A stretch of DNA of 64,000 nucleotides from an uncultured Paracoccaceae bacterium (GTDB taxonomy: Bacteria > Pseudomonadota > Alphaproteobacteria > Rhodobacterales > Rhodobacteraceae). Made by a program: the position numbers and the translations under genes. A model generated the notes under the pieces. It was given only the letters and a program-made list of their open reading frames with translations. It was not told the origin of the DNA and made no database searches. Location of the stretch: positions 1 through 64,000 of the forward strand of contig CALKOT010000032.1 in assembly GCA_938092015.1 (NCBI GenBank). The letters run 5' to 3'. Below, one piece after another: positions 17,625 through 26,558 of the stretch (the stretch's first letter is position 1; each line of letters begins with the position of its first letter).

Positions 17625-19472
17625 TTATTCCCCGTACATGCTGTCGATGAGCGGCTTATGTTTTGTTTCCACGAAGCTGCGCTTCAGCTTCATGGTTGGC
17701 GTCAGCTCGTCATCCTCTGCGGTGAGAAGGATGTCGATCAGACGAAACTTTTTGATCTGTTCGACTTGCGCGAAGTCTTTGTTAACGGCGTCGACCTCAG
17801 TCCCGATCAGCTCAACAATCTGGGGCGCGCGGCAGAGCGATGCGTAATCCGAGAACGGGATCGCCTTGGTCTGCGCGTATTTTTCGACATTCTCCTGATC
17901 GATCATGATCAGGCAGGACAGGTACTTGCGCTTGTCACCAATGATCACCGCGTCAGAGATATAGGGCGAGAATTTCAGGCGGCTTTCCAGTTCAGCAGGC
18001 GTGATGTTCTTGCCACCCGCCGTGATGATGATGTCCTTGATCCGGCCCGTGATGGTGAGGGCGCCGTCATTGCCGATGCGCCCGACGTCTCCGGTATACA
18101 GCCAACCATCCTGAATGGTTTCTGACGTCTTTTCGGGCATATTCCAGTAGCCCTTAAAGACATTGCCGCCCTTGATAAGGATCTCGCCGCTATCGGCGAT
18201 CTTGATCTCGGTGTGCGGCATCGGCTTGCCGACCGTGCCGATATTGTTGTCATCGGATGTGTTGATCGAGGCAACACCGGACGTTTCCGTCGCGCCATAG
18301 CCTTCCAGCAACGGCACGCCGATGGCGGCGAACCATCTTAGGAGTTCTGGGGAAACTGGCGCAGCACCCGACCCTGCACGGCGCATCCGGTCCATGCCGA
18401 GCATGCGGCGCAGATTGCGAAGGACCAGCGCATCCCACATCTTGAAGCGAGCCATGACGCCAGCAGGAACAACTTCACCCTTTTCCTTGTATTTCACCTT
18501 GGCTATGCCAGCGGCGATGGCCTGATCCATCGACCAACGGCCCACGCCGGTCGCCTCTGACCGCAGGATCTGGACGGAGGAATAGATCTTCTCCCACACT
18601 CGAGGCACGCAGGCAAAGGTGTGCGGGCTGACCTCCCGCAGGTTGTCGAACACTGTCTCGACGCTTTCGGCGAAATTTACTGTCGAGCCGACACCAAGCT
18701 GCACATAGACCGTGATCAGGCGTTCGTAGATGTGACAAAGGGGGAGGAAGCAAAGCTGCTCGTCGCCCGCGAAACTTTCCAGAACCTCCATCCCCGCGCT
18801 CAGCTGGAACATCACGTTCCGATGGCTGATCATCGCGCCTTTGGGCGGGCCGGTGGTGCCGGATGTGTAGATCAGGGTGATTGTGTCTTCGGGCTGGGCC
18901 TTTTCCAGTTCAGCCTCGAACCGTTTTGGGTGGGCCTTTTCGGCGGCCTCACCCTTGGCGATCAGGTCATCGTAGAAGATCACTTTGTCTTCGCTGAAAT
19001 CACGCAAGCCGTCGCGGTCGAAGACGATGACATGGCGCAGGCCCGGCATGTCGTCTTTGACTTCGAGATACTTATCCAACTGCTCGTCGTTTTCCACAAA
19101 CAGAACGGTGGAGCCGCTGTCATTGACCAGATAGGCAAGCTGCTTCGCGCTGTCGGTCGTGTAGACGCCCGATGCAATCGCGCCGATGCCCATGACCGCC
19201 ATGTCATAGTAGAGCCACTCGCGGCGGTCTTCGGAGAGGATCGAGACGACCTCCCCCCGCTGCACGCCCAGTTCCATCAGGCCCTGGGCGACAAGTTTGG
19301 AATTGTCGAAATAATCCCTCCAGGTGAAGGATTTCCAGATGCCCATGTCCTTGTCGCGGTGGGCGACAGCGTCGCCTTTCTCGCGGCAGCGGTGCAGGAA
19401 CAGCTCACCCACTGTGGCACAGCCCTCCAACGTGACTGGCATGTCGTCTGAAATGAAAGCTCCGTCAGGCAT
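17625..19472 (-). CDS. long-chain-type acyl-CoA synthetase (AMP-forming)
   Basis: 615 residues of the ANL superfamily, long-chain FadD15/ACSL-like subgroup by length. Motifs: phosphate loop LIYTSGTTGPPKGAM (near residue 200), A5 LLEGYGATETSG, A7-A8 GWLYTGDVGRIGNDGALTI with GRIKDIIITAGGKN, and the C-terminal catalytic Lys in LTPTMKLKRSF. It forms an acyl-adenylate and then the CoA thioester of a carboxylic acid. It sits between the livF and substrate-binding genes of transporter 1 with 6 bp to livF, so it likely acts on the imported compound. Confidence 0.9.
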   Translation of the reverse strand: MPDGAFISDDMPVTLEGCATVGELFLHRCREKGDAVAHRDKDMGIWKSFTWRDYFDNSKLVAQGLMELGVQRGEVVSILSEDRREWLYYDMAVMGIGAIASGVYTTDSAKQLAYLVNDSGSTVLFVENDEQLDKYLEVKDDMPGLRHVIVFDRDGLRDFSEDKVIFYDDLIAKGEAAEKAHPKRFEAELEKAQPEDTITLIYTSGTTGPPKGAMISHRNVMFQLSAGMEVLESFAGDEQLCFLPLCHIYERLITVYVQLGVGSTVNFAESVETVFDNLREVSPHTFACVPRVWEKIYSSVQILRSEATGVGRWSMDQAIAAGIAKVKYKEKGEVVPAGVMARFKMWDALVLRNLRRMLGMDRMRRAGSGAAPVSPELLRWFAAIGVPLLEGYGATETSGVASINTSDDNNIGTVGKPMPHTEIKIADSGEILIKGGNVFKGYWNMPEKTSETIQDGWLYTGDVGRIGNDGALTITGRIKDIIITAGGKNITPAELESRLKFSPYISDAVIIGDKRKYLSCLIMIDQENVEKYAQTKAIPFSDYASLCRAPQIVELIGTEVDAVNKDFAQVEQIKKFRLIDILLTAEDDELTPTMKLKRSFVETKHKPLIDSMYGE

Positions 19473-19478
19473 TTCGCC

Positions 19479-20258
19479 TTACCTCCACGTCTTTTTGCGC
19501 TTCCAGCGCTTTTGGCCGCGCTGGCTCTCGCCGGTTTGGCCGAGATAAAATTCCTGAATGTCCTGCGAGGCTAGCAATTGCTTCGCCTCACCGGCCATCA
19601 CGATCCTGCCGATTTCCAGAACATAGCCGTAGTGCGCCGCCTTCAGTGCGACATTGGCGTTCTGTTCGACCAGCATCATTGTAACGCTCTGTTCGGCGTT
19701 CAAGCGTTTGATGATCGCGAAAATTTCCTGCACCAGCAAGGGCGACAGGCCAAGGCTTGGCTCGTCCAACAGCATCACTTTGGGCTTGGCCATCAGCCCG
19801 CGCCCGATCGCTAGCATCTGTTGCTGGCCACCCGACATCGTGCCAGCCTGCTGATCACGGCGTTCCTTGAGGATTGGGAAATACTCGAACACCATGTCGA
19901 TATCATCGGCGATGTTCTCGCGGTCTTTGCGGGTATACGCGCCCATCATCAGGTTTTCGTGGACAGTGAGAAAGGGGAAAACCTCACGCCCTTCGGGAAC
20001 ATGAGCGACGCCTGCGCGGACGATATGGTCGGGGTCCTTGCCCTGAATTTCCTGACCTTCCAGTACGACCTGGCCCTTTTCAGGGTCCATGACGCCAGAG
20101 ACGGTCTTCATCAGCGTCGTCTTGCCAGCGCCGTTTGCGCCCAGAATGGTAACGATCTGGCCTTTCGGCACCTCGATGGAAACGCCGCGAATGGCCATGA
20201 TCGGACCGTAGAAGGTCTCGATGTTTTTCATGGACAGAACGGGTGCTGGCGCGTTCAT
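19479..20258 (-). CDS. Liv-type ABC transporter 1, ATPase (LivF type)
   Basis: 259 residues. Walker A is LGANGAGKTT, the signature is MSGGQQQMLAIGRGLM, Walker B MLLDEPSLGLSPLL, and the switch His is in VEQNANVAL-type form (Gln-Asn replaces the usual H-loop context, as normal for LivF). The C-terminus is longer and basic (ESQRGQKRWKRKKTWR) compared with typical LivF. The start overlaps the livG-type stop by 4 bp (ATGA). Confidence 0.92.
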   Translation of the reverse strand: MNAPAPVLSMKNIETFYGPIMAIRGVSIEVPKGQIVTILGANGAGKTTLMKTVSGVMDPEKGQVVLEGQEIQGKDPDHIVRAGVAHVPEGREVFPFLTVHENLMMGAYTRKDRENIADDIDMVFEYFPILKERRDQQAGTMSGGQQQMLAIGRGLMAKPKVMLLDEPSLGLSPLLVQEIFAIIKRLNAEQSVTMMLVEQNANVALKAAHYGYVLEIGRIVMAGEAKQLLASQDIQEFYLGQTGESQRGQKRWKRKKTWR

Positions 20259-21028
20259 GCCGCGTCCTCCTCTACGCCCAGATAGGCGGCTATGACGTCC
20301 GGGTGGCTTTGCACTTCAGCTGAAGTGCCCATCGCCAGCGGTCGGCCATCGGCGATGGCGAGGACACGGTCTGAGACCTGGCTGACCAAGCTCATGTCAT
20401 GCTCAACCATCAGAACGGTCAGCCCCATGTCTTTCTTCATGTCTTCGATCCAGAAGGCGACGTCTTGCGTTTCCTCGACCGACAGGCCGGATGCAGGCTC
20501 ATCGAGCAGCATTAACTTGGGGCCGGACGCAAGGGCGCGGGCAATCTCAACGACCTTCCTCAAACCATATGGCAGGCCTGCGATCATCTTTTCGCGGTAA
20601 GGCTGGAGATCGAGGAAATCGATGACTTCCTCGGCCCTCTCACGATGCTCCACCTCTGCCCGGCGCGCGGAGGGGAGGAACAGCATATCCTCAATCCAGT
20701 GTGTCTTGCGTTGGGAATGTCGCCCGACAAGCAGGTTGTGCAGAACGGTCGAATGTTCGAACAGCTCGATATTCTGGAACGTCCGCGCGATGCCGAGGGG
20801 GGCGATGTTGTCGGGGGACATGTTGGTGATGTCCTTACCGTCGAAATGGATCGCCCCACCGGTTGGCTGATAGAACCGGCTGATCAGATTGAAGATGGTC
20901 GACTTGCCGGCCCCGTTCGGACCAACAATCGTGAAGACCTCACCGGGCTGGACATCAAAGCTGACGCCATCAACAGCCTTTACGCCGCCGAAACTGATGG
21001 AGAGGTCCTTGACACTGAGAAGGCTCAT
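20255..21028 (-). CDS. Liv-type ABC transporter 1, ATPase (LivG type)
   Basis: 257 residues. Walker A VGPNGAGKST, followed by the LivG-type RTFQNIELFEHSTVLHNLLVG, then a signature of the form LPYGLRKVVEIARAL, Walker B LMLLDEPASGLS and the switch His in MVEHDMSLV. The signature is degenerate (LPYGLRK) as is normal in this subfamily. Overlaps neighbours on both sides by ATGA, so the four transport genes are tightly coupled. Confidence 0.92.
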   Translation of the reverse strand: MSLLSVKDLSISFGGVKAVDGVSFDVQPGEVFTIVGPNGAGKSTIFNLISRFYQPTGGAIHFDGKDITNMSPDNIAPLGIARTFQNIELFEHSTVLHNLLVGRHSQRKTHWIEDMLFLPSARRAEVEHRERAEEVIDFLDLQPYREKMIAGLPYGLRKVVEIARALASGPKLMLLDEPASGLSVEETQDVAFWIEDMKKDMGLTVLMVEHDMSLVSQVSDRVLAIADGRPLAMGTSAEVQSHPDVIAAYLGVEEDAA

Positions 21029-22122
21029 TTCATCCGCTCCGTCTTCAGATAGGATTTCTGGCGGCGGAACATGTCTTTGCGCGCCATTGGAAACAGCTCA
21101 AGCCAGATGCGTATCTTGGTCCATCGCCCGTAGATGCCGAGCGGCTCTACAATGATGAAGATCACAAGGATGAGGGCGAAGATGCCGGTTTCGAGGCCCG
21201 GAATGGTGAAGTTGCCAAGGCCCATCAGTTCTGACACTTCCTCGCGCAGGATGGTGATCACGACGGGGAGAAGGCCGATGACGATGGCGCCGTAATACGC
21301 GCCGTGGATCGATCCGAGGCCGCCGACAGTCACCATCAACAAAAGCTGGATCGAGATCAGGATCAGGAAGGCTTCGTAGTTGAAGGCCTGTAGGAAATGC
21401 GCCAGCAGTGCGCCTGCGAGGCCGGTGAAAAAGCAGCTCACACCAAACGCGATCATCTTGTAGCGGGCGACGTTTACGCCCATCGCGCGGGCGGACACTT
21501 CGCTGTCGCGGATCGCTGTGAAGGCCCGGCCAGTGGGAGAGCGCAAGAGGTTTTTGTAGGCCACCGTCACAAGGATCACGACGATCAGGCACAACCAGTA
21601 GAAATAGTCCGGCGTGGTCCAGCGATCGATCTCGAAGCCGCCGATTGTGATCGCAGGGGTGAGGACGCCTTCAACGCCGCCGGTCCAGTGCTCCAACAGG
21701 ATGATGACGTCTTCGACCATGATCCCGAAGGCGAGCGTTGCGATGGCGAGGTAGATGCCGCTCATCTTCAGGGCCGGGATCGCAACGATGGCGCCGACGA
21801 CGCCTGAGAAGAGGCCAGCCAGAGGCAACGAGATTAGGAAAGGCACGCCCGCCTCTAGCAAGATCACTTGCATATATGCCCCGCAGGCGAGGAAAGCGGC
21901 ATGGCCAAGACTGGGCTGGCCGGTGTGGCCCGCCAAAACCATCAGGCCTATGCCTGCGAGGACGTAGATCAGCACATATGTGATCTCACCCAGCAGGTAT
22001 TCATCCAGCCAGAACGGAGCGGACAGGGCTGCGAGGATCAGCAGGATGTACTGGATCATCTCACGCCGGTCTTCGAACAGACGGATGTCCTGCAGATAGT
22101 CGGTCTTGAAGTGAATGCGCAT
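21025..22122 (-). CDS. Liv-type ABC transporter 1, permease (LivM type)
   Basis: 365 residues, a LivM-type permease with about ten hydrophobic segments. Signature regions are GQPSLGHAAFLACGAY and SGIYLAIATLAFGIMVEDVI, the cytoplasmic coupling loop RSPTGRAFTAIRDSEVSARAMGVN, and VGGLGSIHGAYYGA. A basic C-terminal tail follows the last helix. ATG 22122 is chosen because it lies 5 bp past the LivH stop with GAGG before it; 19 extra upstream codons overlap livH and are not similar to LivM. Confidence 0.9.
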   Translation of the reverse strand: MRIHFKTDYLQDIRLFEDRREMIQYILLILAALSAPFWLDEYLLGEITYVLIYVLAGIGLMVLAGHTGQPSLGHAAFLACGAYMQVILLEAGVPFLISLPLAGLFSGVVGAIVAIPALKMSGIYLAIATLAFGIMVEDVIILLEHWTGGVEGVLTPAITIGGFEIDRWTTPDYFYWLCLIVVILVTVAYKNLLRSPTGRAFTAIRDSEVSARAMGVNVARYKMIAFGVSCFFTGLAGALLAHFLQAFNYEAFLILISIQLLLMVTVGGLGSIHGAYYGAIVIGLLPVVITILREEVSELMGLGNFTIPGLETGIFALILVIFIIVEPLGIYGRWTKIRIWLELFPMARKDMFRRQKSYLKTERMK

Positions 22123-22126
22123 CGCC

Positions 22127-23002
22127 TCAGACCTTTTTCTGCTGGATCTGCGCGAACAGACCGTTTGGACGGACGACAAGCACGATCAGCATGATCGCAT
22201 AGGGCATGATTTGGCTGTAGCCCGGAGGCGCGAAGTACTGCGCCATCGGCTCAACAATCCCGATGATTAAACCGCCTGCCAGCGCGCCGGGCAGCGAGCC
22301 AAAGCCACCGATGACAGCGGCGGCAAAAGCCTTGATGCCGAGAAGGCCAGACGCCGGGTCGATTGCGCCTTTCGCGGCAAAGAGGATACCAGCAACAGTT
22401 GCAGTGACGCCAGCAACCGCCCAGATCATGGATGAAATCCACTTCACTGGGATGCCCATGTAATAGGCGGCCAATTGGTTCTGCGAGGCCGCCTGCATCG
22501 CCACGCCCAGCCGTGTGCGCTGGAAAAAGAAGTAAAGGCTGATGGTCAGAACGGCCGTCGCAATGATCACGACAGCCTCGTCATATCCAAGGATCAGACC
22601 GCCGATATCGAACGCTTTGCCAGCGAACGGCGTCTCAAGCGACTGCGGATCGTGGCCCCAAATGACGCCAGCGAAGAACCGCAGCACAAAGCCCAGTGCG
22701 ATTGTCAGAATGACCACGGCGAATTGCGGCTGGCCGAACAGTTTGCGGATAACGACGACCTCAAGCAGGTAACTCAGCCCCGCCATGATCACGATGGCGA
22801 GGATGACGCCGATGCCAAAGGGCAGCCCCCACCATTCTTCGTTGACCATTGTAAGGGTGATGAAGGCGCCGATCATCATCATGTCGCCCTGGGCGAAATT
22901 GACCGCCTCAGTCGCTTTGTAGATGAGAACAAAACCAAGCGCGACGAGGCCGTAGATGCACCCGTTCGCTATGCCGCCGATTAGCAGCTGCAGAATGTCC
23001 AA
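22127..23002 (-). CDS. Liv-type ABC transporter 1, permease (LivH type)
   Basis: 291 residues, eight or so membrane helices. Family motifs: GGIANGCIYGLVALGFVLIYKATEAVNFAQGDMMM at the N-terminus (first part GGIANGCIYGLVALGFVL), the coupling loop RTRLGVAMQAASQNQLAAYYMG, and AFAAAVIGGFGSLPGALAGG. It is the first gene of the transporter 1 operon; its promoter should be in 23003-23167. Confidence 0.92.
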   Translation of the reverse strand: MDILQLLIGGIANGCIYGLVALGFVLIYKATEAVNFAQGDMMMIGAFITLTMVNEEWWGLPFGIGVILAIVIMAGLSYLLEVVVIRKLFGQPQFAVVILTIALGFVLRFFAGVIWGHDPQSLETPFAGKAFDIGGLILGYDEAVVIIATAVLTISLYFFFQRTRLGVAMQAASQNQLAAYYMGIPVKWISSMIWAVAGVTATVAGILFAAKGAIDPASGLLGIKAFAAAVIGGFGSLPGALAGGLIIGIVEPMAQYFAPPGYSQIMPYAIMLIVLVVRPNGLFAQIQQKKV

Positions 23003-23146
23003 GCGTCTCTCCCTGAGCGAAGACTAAGTGGGGCCGCCACCCTATTGCTGGACGGTCGGCGCTGTGTGGCCGGGCAAGAATTGAAATTTTGCAGGCCCAC
23101 GTTTGAAATAACGTTAGCCAAGCACCCCGCCACCCGCAATGGTGAC

Positions 23147-23161
23147 CTAGGTGCAACCTAG
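23147..23161. repeat. 15-bp inverted repeat between the two Liv operons
   Basis: CTAGGTGCAACCTAG has 6-bp arms around GCA, 7 bp from the livF2 stop side of the gap. The core GGTGCAACC also occurs at about 3916-3924. The stem is too short and lacks a T-run for a convincing terminator; an operator for operon 1 is possible. Confidence 0.3.
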
Positions 23162-23167
23162 ACGTTT

Positions 23168-23854
23168 TTAAACCCCTAAAAGGCGCGACGCAGTTGCGTC
23201 ATCCAAATCGCCCGCTGAACCAGTCCACGCGGTCGCGCCGCGTTCAAGAATGACACAGTTATCAGCGACGCCACGAAGCTCTTTCAGCGACTTATCGACG
23301 GCGATGATGGAAAGGCCAGTCGCTTTCAGCTGGCCAATCATCGCCCAGATTTCCGTTCGGATGTTTGGCGCAAGACCTTCGGTTGCTTCATCTAGCAACA
23401 GTAATTTGGGGTTCGTCATCAGCGCCCGGCCAATCGCCAGCATTTGCTGTTCACCACCTGACAAGGTCGCCGCGGATTGTTCACGCCGTTCCCTAAGGCG
23501 GGGGAGGAAGTCGAAGATACGATCCAACGTCCATTCACCGGTACGTGCTGCAGCGGTCAAGTTTTCCTCGACTGTAAGGTTTGGAAAACATCGCCGTCCT
23601 TCCGGCACCAGACCGACACCCAGACGCGCTGCCTTATGGCTGGGCAGGCCGCGCATGTCTCGTCCTGCGAAGTTCACTTCGCCGTCCTGATGTTTCATCA
23701 TCCGACAGATGATCTTGATCGTGGTCGATTTGCCCATGCCGTTGCGCCCCATCAGGGCAAGGAATTCGCCTTCTTCAAGGCTCAAATCAACGCCAAACAA
23801 CGCCTGCGTCGCGCCGTAGGATGCTGTGACATTCTTTAGGGACAGAAAGCTCAT
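23168..23854 (-). CDS. Liv-type ABC transporter 2, ATPase (LivF type)
   Basis: 228 residues. Walker A is MGRNGMGKSTT, the signature LSGGEQQMLAIGRALM, Walker B LLLLDEATEGLAP. Note Ala in DEATEG where many LivF proteins have DEP, a known variant. The last segments SIIAVDKSLKELRGVAD show Asp-Lys at the switch position where LivF proteins often have Glu-Gln. The start overlaps the LivG2 stop as TGATG. It is the last gene of transporter 2. Confidence 0.92.
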   Translation of the reverse strand: MSFLSLKNVTASYGATQALFGVDLSLEEGEFLALMGRNGMGKSTTIKIICRMMKHQDGEVNFAGRDMRGLPSHKAARLGVGLVPEGRRCFPNLTVEENLTAAARTGEWTLDRIFDFLPRLRERREQSAATLSGGEQQMLAIGRALMTNPKLLLLDEATEGLAPNIRTEIWAMIGQLKATGLSIIAVDKSLKELRGVADNCVILERGATAWTGSAGDLDDATASRLLGV

Positions 23855-24603
23855 CAGACTGCCTCCCCCAGATATGCGCGCCTGACTTCAGGATCGCCGC
23901 GAATTTCATCCGCCGTGCCGGTCGCGATGATGCGCCCGTAGACAAGCACGCTTATCCGATCCGCAAGGGTGAAGACCGCGTCCATGTCATGCTCAACCAA
24001 TAGGATTGGCGCTTCGGACCGCAGGCTATCAAGGAACGCAGTCATTTCTTTCGACCCGGCTTCACCAAGACCCGCCATGGGTTCGTCCATGAGAAAGGCT
24101 TTCGGGTTTAGCGTCAGCGCAACGGCGACCTCTAGTTGGCGCCGCTGACCGTGGGATAGTTCAGATGTTACGGTGCCAGCCTGATCAGACAGCCCCACGC
24201 GCGCCAGCGCCTTTTCGGCAACATCACGCAGGCCCTGATCGCTCAACGCCCTGCGGAAGAACCGGAAGATCCCACCAGAAGCGCCCATCGCACCGAGTAC
24301 GGCGTTTTGCAGCGCAGTGTACTCCATGGCCAAGGCGGAAACTTGAAAGGTACGCCCTAGCCCCAACTTGGCGCGGCCTACCGTATCAAGATGGGTGACG
24401 TCTTCGCCAAGAAACCGGATCGCACCAGCGTCAGGTTTTAGCCCACCCGCGATCTGGGCGATCAAGGTCGATTTGCCTGCCCCGTTCGGGCCGATCAACG
24501 CGTGGATTTCACCGGGCCGCAGGTCAAGCGAGACATCATCGCTGGCTTTCAGCGCGCCAAAGCTTTTGGAAACATTGGCGATTGCGAGGACGGATTCAGC
24601 CAT
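23854..24603 (-). CDS. Liv-type ABC transporter 2, ATPase (LivG type)
   Basis: 249 residues. Walker A is IGPNGAGKSTL, then LGRTFQVSALAMEYTALQNAVLG, signature ELSHGQRRQLEVAVAL, Walker B FLMDEPMAGLGEA and switch His LLVEHDMDAV. It overlaps the upstream permease by 8 bp and the downstream ATPase by TGATG. Energises uptake with the other transporter 2 proteins. Confidence 0.92.
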   Translation of the reverse strand: MAESVLAIANVSKSFGALKASDDVSLDLRPGEIHALIGPNGAGKSTLIAQIAGGLKPDAGAIRFLGEDVTHLDTVGRAKLGLGRTFQVSALAMEYTALQNAVLGAMGASGGIFRFFRRALSDQGLRDVAEKALARVGLSDQAGTVTSELSHGQRRQLEVAVALTLNPKAFLMDEPMAGLGEAGSKEMTAFLDSLRSEAPILLVEHDMDAVFTLADRISVLVYGRIIATGTADEIRGDPEVRRAYLGEAV

Positions 24604-25579
24604 CGGCCTTCTCCTTCCCAGCCAACACTCCGATCAGGCCGCCGCGCGCGAAGAGCACAATGAGGAGGAGGACAAGCCCTAGCCACCCATGCCAGAACTC
24701 GCTGAACCCACCGAGAATATGTTCCATCAGAATGAACATCGCGGCGCCAGCGACGGGGCCGAAGAGGCGCGCGACACCGCCGAGGATCACGAAGATCATG
24801 ATCTCGCCTGAGGTTTGCCAACTGAGCATCACCGGGCTGACGAACCTGTTCAGATCAGCCATCAACGCGCCCGCAAGACCTGTGATCATGCCGGAGATGA
24901 CGAAGACCGTCAGGCGCAGCTGGAAGGGTTTGATCCCGACTGTTTCGACGCGCTGCTCCGCCTGTCGGGCGGCAGTCAAGGCAAGACCAAAGCGGGATTT
25001 GGCGATTCGGGATGAGAAGATCAGCGCGAGCATCAGGGCGGTGAAAGCAAGGGCAAAGAACTGGATTGCGTCCAATGTATTCAGGCCCGGAAACTCATTC
25101 CGCACATAGATCGAAACGCCGTCTTCACCGCCATAGGCAGTCCAGGAGATGGCGAAATAGTAGAACATCTGACCGAACGCGAGCGTGATCATGATGAAGA
25201 AGATGCCGGATGTTCTGAGGCTCAGCGCACCGATGGCCAGCGCGGCAAGGCCAGACATCACCACTGCGACCAGCCAGATGATCGGCATCTGGTTCGTGCC
25301 CTCGATCACGAAGGGCCATTCCATGAATGGTGTATAATCCTGCGCATGGCTGGCGAGGATGCCCATCGCATACCCGCCGATGCCAAAATAGGCGGCATGG
25401 CCAAAGCTAACCAGGCCGCCAAGGCCTAGCGCCAGGTTCAGTCCGACCCCCGCCAGCGCCAAGATCGCGACCTTGGTGGACAGGGTGATGATGAACGGCT
25501 CATCCGCGAAATGCGCCCAGATCGGCACGGCCAGCAGAATGGCGGCGAGGGCGATATTGATCAGTGTCTCGCGACTCAT
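24596..25579 (-). CDS. Liv-type ABC transporter 2, permease (LivM type)
   Basis: 327 residues, around ten membrane helices. Motifs: GGLVSFGHAAYFGIGGYAMG, RTSGIFFIMITLAFGQMFYYF, the loop KSRFGLALTAARQAEQRVETVGI, and VILGGVARLFGPVAGA. The start overlaps the LivH2 stop by 4 bp. Typical of permeases for aromatic or branched-chain acids; substrate not readable from sequence. Confidence 0.92.
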   Translation of the reverse strand: MSRETLINIALAAILLAVPIWAHFADEPFIITLSTKVAILALAGVGLNLALGLGGLVSFGHAAYFGIGGYAMGILASHAQDYTPFMEWPFVIEGTNQMPIIWLVAVVMSGLAALAIGALSLRTSGIFFIMITLAFGQMFYYFAISWTAYGGEDGVSIYVRNEFPGLNTLDAIQFFALAFTALMLALIFSSRIAKSRFGLALTAARQAEQRVETVGIKPFQLRLTVFVISGMITGLAGALMADLNRFVSPVMLSWQTSGEIMIFVILGGVARLFGPVAGAAMFILMEHILGGFSEFWHGWLGLVLLLIVLFARGGLIGVLAGKEKADG

Positions 25580-26496
25580 TTCGCACCTCCGAACAGCCCG
25601 GCGGGCCTGACGATCAGCACAATGGCCATGAGGATGTAGATCGACATTGACGCGAGCGCAGAAGCGACAGGTACGGCGTCAACCGGCGGCATGAACTGTG
25701 AGAAGAGCGGCGGCAACAGGACCCGGCCCATCGTGTCGGTCATACCGACGAGCAACGAGCCGATCAACGCCCCCTTGATGGAGCCAATGCCGCCGATAAC
25801 AATGACGACAAAAGCGAGAATTAGGACAGGTTCGCCCATCCCAACTTCGACCGATTCTAGTACGCCGACCATCGCACCAGCAAGACCAGCCAGCGATGCG
25901 CCCAACGCGAAAATGATGGTGTACAGCTTTGAAATATCAACGCCAAGGGCTGCGATCATTTCTCGGTCGCTCTCGCCTGCCCGAATGCGGATGCCGAGGC
26001 GGGTTTTCGCGATTAGTAGAAACAATCCCGCTGCAATGATCAGGCCGACAAAGATGATCGCCAACCGGTATTTCGGATAAACAAGGCCGCCGCCGAAATC
26101 GAAAACGCCCGACAGCCAGCCAGGTGTATTGAGATACAGGGGCAGTGAACCAAAGGTGTAGCGCGTGCCTTCGGACAGGATCAGGATCAGCGCGAATGTC
26201 GCCAGCACCTGATCGAGGTGATCCCTGTCATAAAGCCGCCTGATCACCACTAGCTCAATCAGCGCGCCCATGGCGGCGGCGGCGGCGAGTGAGGCGATGA
26301 GGCCCAGCATGAACGAACCGGTCCAAGTCGCCACAACTGCCGCGGCGAACGCGCCAATCATATAGAGCGAGCCGTGGGCGAGGTTGATCAGGCCCATGAC
26401 GCCAAAGACCAGCGTCAGGCCAGCGGACATCATGAACAGCATGACGCCGAATTGCAGGCCGTTGAGCGCCTGCTCAAGTATCAGAACAGTTGACAT
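25576..26496 (-). CDS. Liv-type ABC transporter 2, permease (LivH type)
   Basis: 306 residues. N-terminal ALNGLQFGVMLFMMSAGLTL then FGVMGLINLAHGSLYMIGAF are LivH signatures; the coupling loop is KTRLGIRIRAGESDREMIAALGV, and VIGGIGSIKGALIGSLLVG follows. It is 62 bp downstream of the substrate-binding protein gene, the usual order SBP-LivH-LivM-LivG-LivF. Confidence 0.92.
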   Translation of the reverse strand: MSTVLILEQALNGLQFGVMLFMMSAGLTLVFGVMGLINLAHGSLYMIGAFAAAVVATWTGSFMLGLIASLAAAAAMGALIELVVIRRLYDRDHLDQVLATFALILILSEGTRYTFGSLPLYLNTPGWLSGVFDFGGGLVYPKYRLAIIFVGLIIAAGLFLLIAKTRLGIRIRAGESDREMIAALGVDISKLYTIIFALGASLAGLAGAMVGVLESVEVGMGEPVLILAFVVIVIGGIGSIKGALIGSLLVGMTDTMGRVLLPPLFSQFMPPVDAVPVASALASMSIYILMAIVLIVRPAGLFGGAK

Positions 26497-26558
26497 GTTG
26501 GGGGATCTTTAAAGTCGCCGCCCCAAAGCTACAAATGCAGTTCGGGGCGGCGGTTAGC

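Noticed and set aside
18621-19451. Rightward open frame of 276 codons
   Set aside because: Fully antisense to the acyl-CoA synthetase gene; high-GC codon use commonly leaves such mirror frames open.
22127-22179. Longer start for the transporter 1 LivM-type permease
   Set aside because: The extra 19 codons lie inside the LivH gene and do not resemble LivM; ATG 22122 has a suitable position just after the LivH stop.
23147-23161. Rho-independent terminator of transporter 2
   Set aside because: The stem is only 6 bp and no U-tract follows; kept only as an inverted repeat.
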